From: Phlebotomus papatasi | Taxonomy: Eukaryota > Arthropoda > Insecta > Diptera > Psychodidae | NCBI RefSeq assembly: GCF_024763615.1 | Contig: NW_026604935.1 | Location: 33,263-97,262 of the forward strand | Direction of reading: 5' to 3' | DNA length: 64,000 nt | Part shown: positions 63,601 through 64,000 of the stretch, one piece after another | How positions within the stretch are numbered: the stretch's first letter is position 1 | Layout of the letters: every line of letters begins with the position of its first letter | The notes under the pieces: model-generated | The model's database searches: none | What the model was told of the DNA's origin: nothing | Seen by the model: only the letters and a program-made list of their open reading frames with translations | Made by a program: the position numbers and the translations under genes

Positions 63601-64000
63601 TATCTCTTCTAGTTTAGGAGATATTCGCCTTTAAAGATTTGCATACAAAATATGCCTAAAAAAATTTTTTTTGATGCCAACTTTGGGGGGTCTATCTCTT
63701 CTAGTTTAGGAGATATTCGCCGTTTAAAGATTTGCATACAAAATATGCCTAAAAAATTTTTTTTTTGATGCCAACTTTGGGGGGTCTATCTCTTCTAGTT
63801 TAGGAGATATTCGCCTTTAAAGATTTGCATACAAAATATGCCTAAAAAAAATTTTTTTTTATGCCAACTTTGGGGGGTCTATCTCTTCTAGTTTAGGAGA
63901 TATTCGCCTTTAAAGATTTGCATACAAAATATGCCTAAAAAAATTTTTTTTGATGCCAACTTTGGGGGGTCTATCTCTTCTAGTTTAGGAGATATTCGCC

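Larger units (their letters stand above)
23679..64000 (+). repeat. Satellite DNA tract, right part, ~92-bp monomer
   Basis: This is the same satellite in the same orientation as the left tract, running off the end of the window, about 438 copies by length. It is more homogeneous than the left tract. Differences concentrate in a small set of recurrent monomer types: GATTTGAATAC instead of GATTTGCATAC, GCTTTTTTATGCC, TTATTTTTATGCC, TAGAAAA after ATGCC, GCGTTTAAAG, and a G run one base short. These types recur in fixed order, which shows higher-order structure. The first base after the island continues the monomer exactly where the left tract stopped, so both tracts were one array before the insertion. 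Confidence 0.98.

Noticed and set aside
1..64000. Insect telomeric repeat TTAGG
   Set aside because: TTAGG occurs once per monomer inside GTTTAGGAG and is never in tandem with itself.
1..64000. CENP-B box in the satellite
   Set aside because: The only TTCG per monomer is followed by CCTTTAAAGA, which does not fit the essential CENP-B box positions.
1..64000. G-quadruplex potential of the G6 run
   Set aside because: There is one G run per ~92 bp, so four runs are never close enough for a local quadruplex.

Overview
The window is a eukaryotic heterochromatin-like block, most likely from an arthropod (probably an insect). Two tracts of one AT-rich satellite fill about 89% of it: positions 1-16405 and 23679-64000. 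They are split by a single 7,273-bp island at 16406-23678. The arthropod call rests on the retrotransposon in the island, whose ORF1 pairs a PHD finger with a baculovirus-FP-like C-terminal domain, and on the general AT-rich character. No host protein gene, rRNA gene or intact tRNA gene was found, so the taxonomic call is an inference.

Satellite: the monomer is about 92 bp, always in the same orientation, with roughly 178 copies on the left and 438 on the right (tract length divided by 92). Each monomer holds a G6 run, an inverted repeat TATCTC/GAGATA, the palindrome CTTTAAAG, the octamer ATTTGCAT, an inverted repeat GCATA/TATGC and an A-run joined to a T-run. Diagnostic variants (GAATAC, GCTTTTTT, TTATTTTT, TAGAAAA, GCGTTT, a shortened G run) recur in fixed order, so the array is built from multi-monomer blocks. 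Clear cases are a 1,101-bp tandem copy, a 1,574-bp copy, a 370-bp copy, a 3,016-bp step at 43.9-47.9 kb, and a roughly 5-kb block repeated at an offset of 12,042 bp.

Island: this is a full-length or near full-length non-LTR retrotransposon (LINE, CR1/Jockey-like) on the minus strand. Reading from high to low coordinates it has a short 5' leader, ORF1 (PHD finger, coiled coil, FP-like domain), a 324-bp spacer, an uninterrupted 950-aa ORF2 (AP-type endonuclease plus reverse transcriptase), a long 3' region of about 1.3 kb and a TCTA-type 3' tail. Two unrelated DNA-transposon-like elements, 888 and 879 bp, sit inside ORF1 and cut it into three pieces. Each has a 13-bp perfect terminal inverted repeat, a candidate 2-bp target duplication and dense internal palindromic repeats. 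The 879-bp element also carries a degenerate tRNA-like segment.

History: the satellite monomer order is resumed exactly across the LINE, and two empty versions of the same site exist in the window at 58721/58722 and 60472/60473. The order of events is therefore satellite block amplification, then LINE insertion without loss or clear duplication of target DNA, then insertion of the two DNA elements into ORF1. ORF2 is still open, so the LINE is probably young, but this copy can no longer make intact ORF1 protein.
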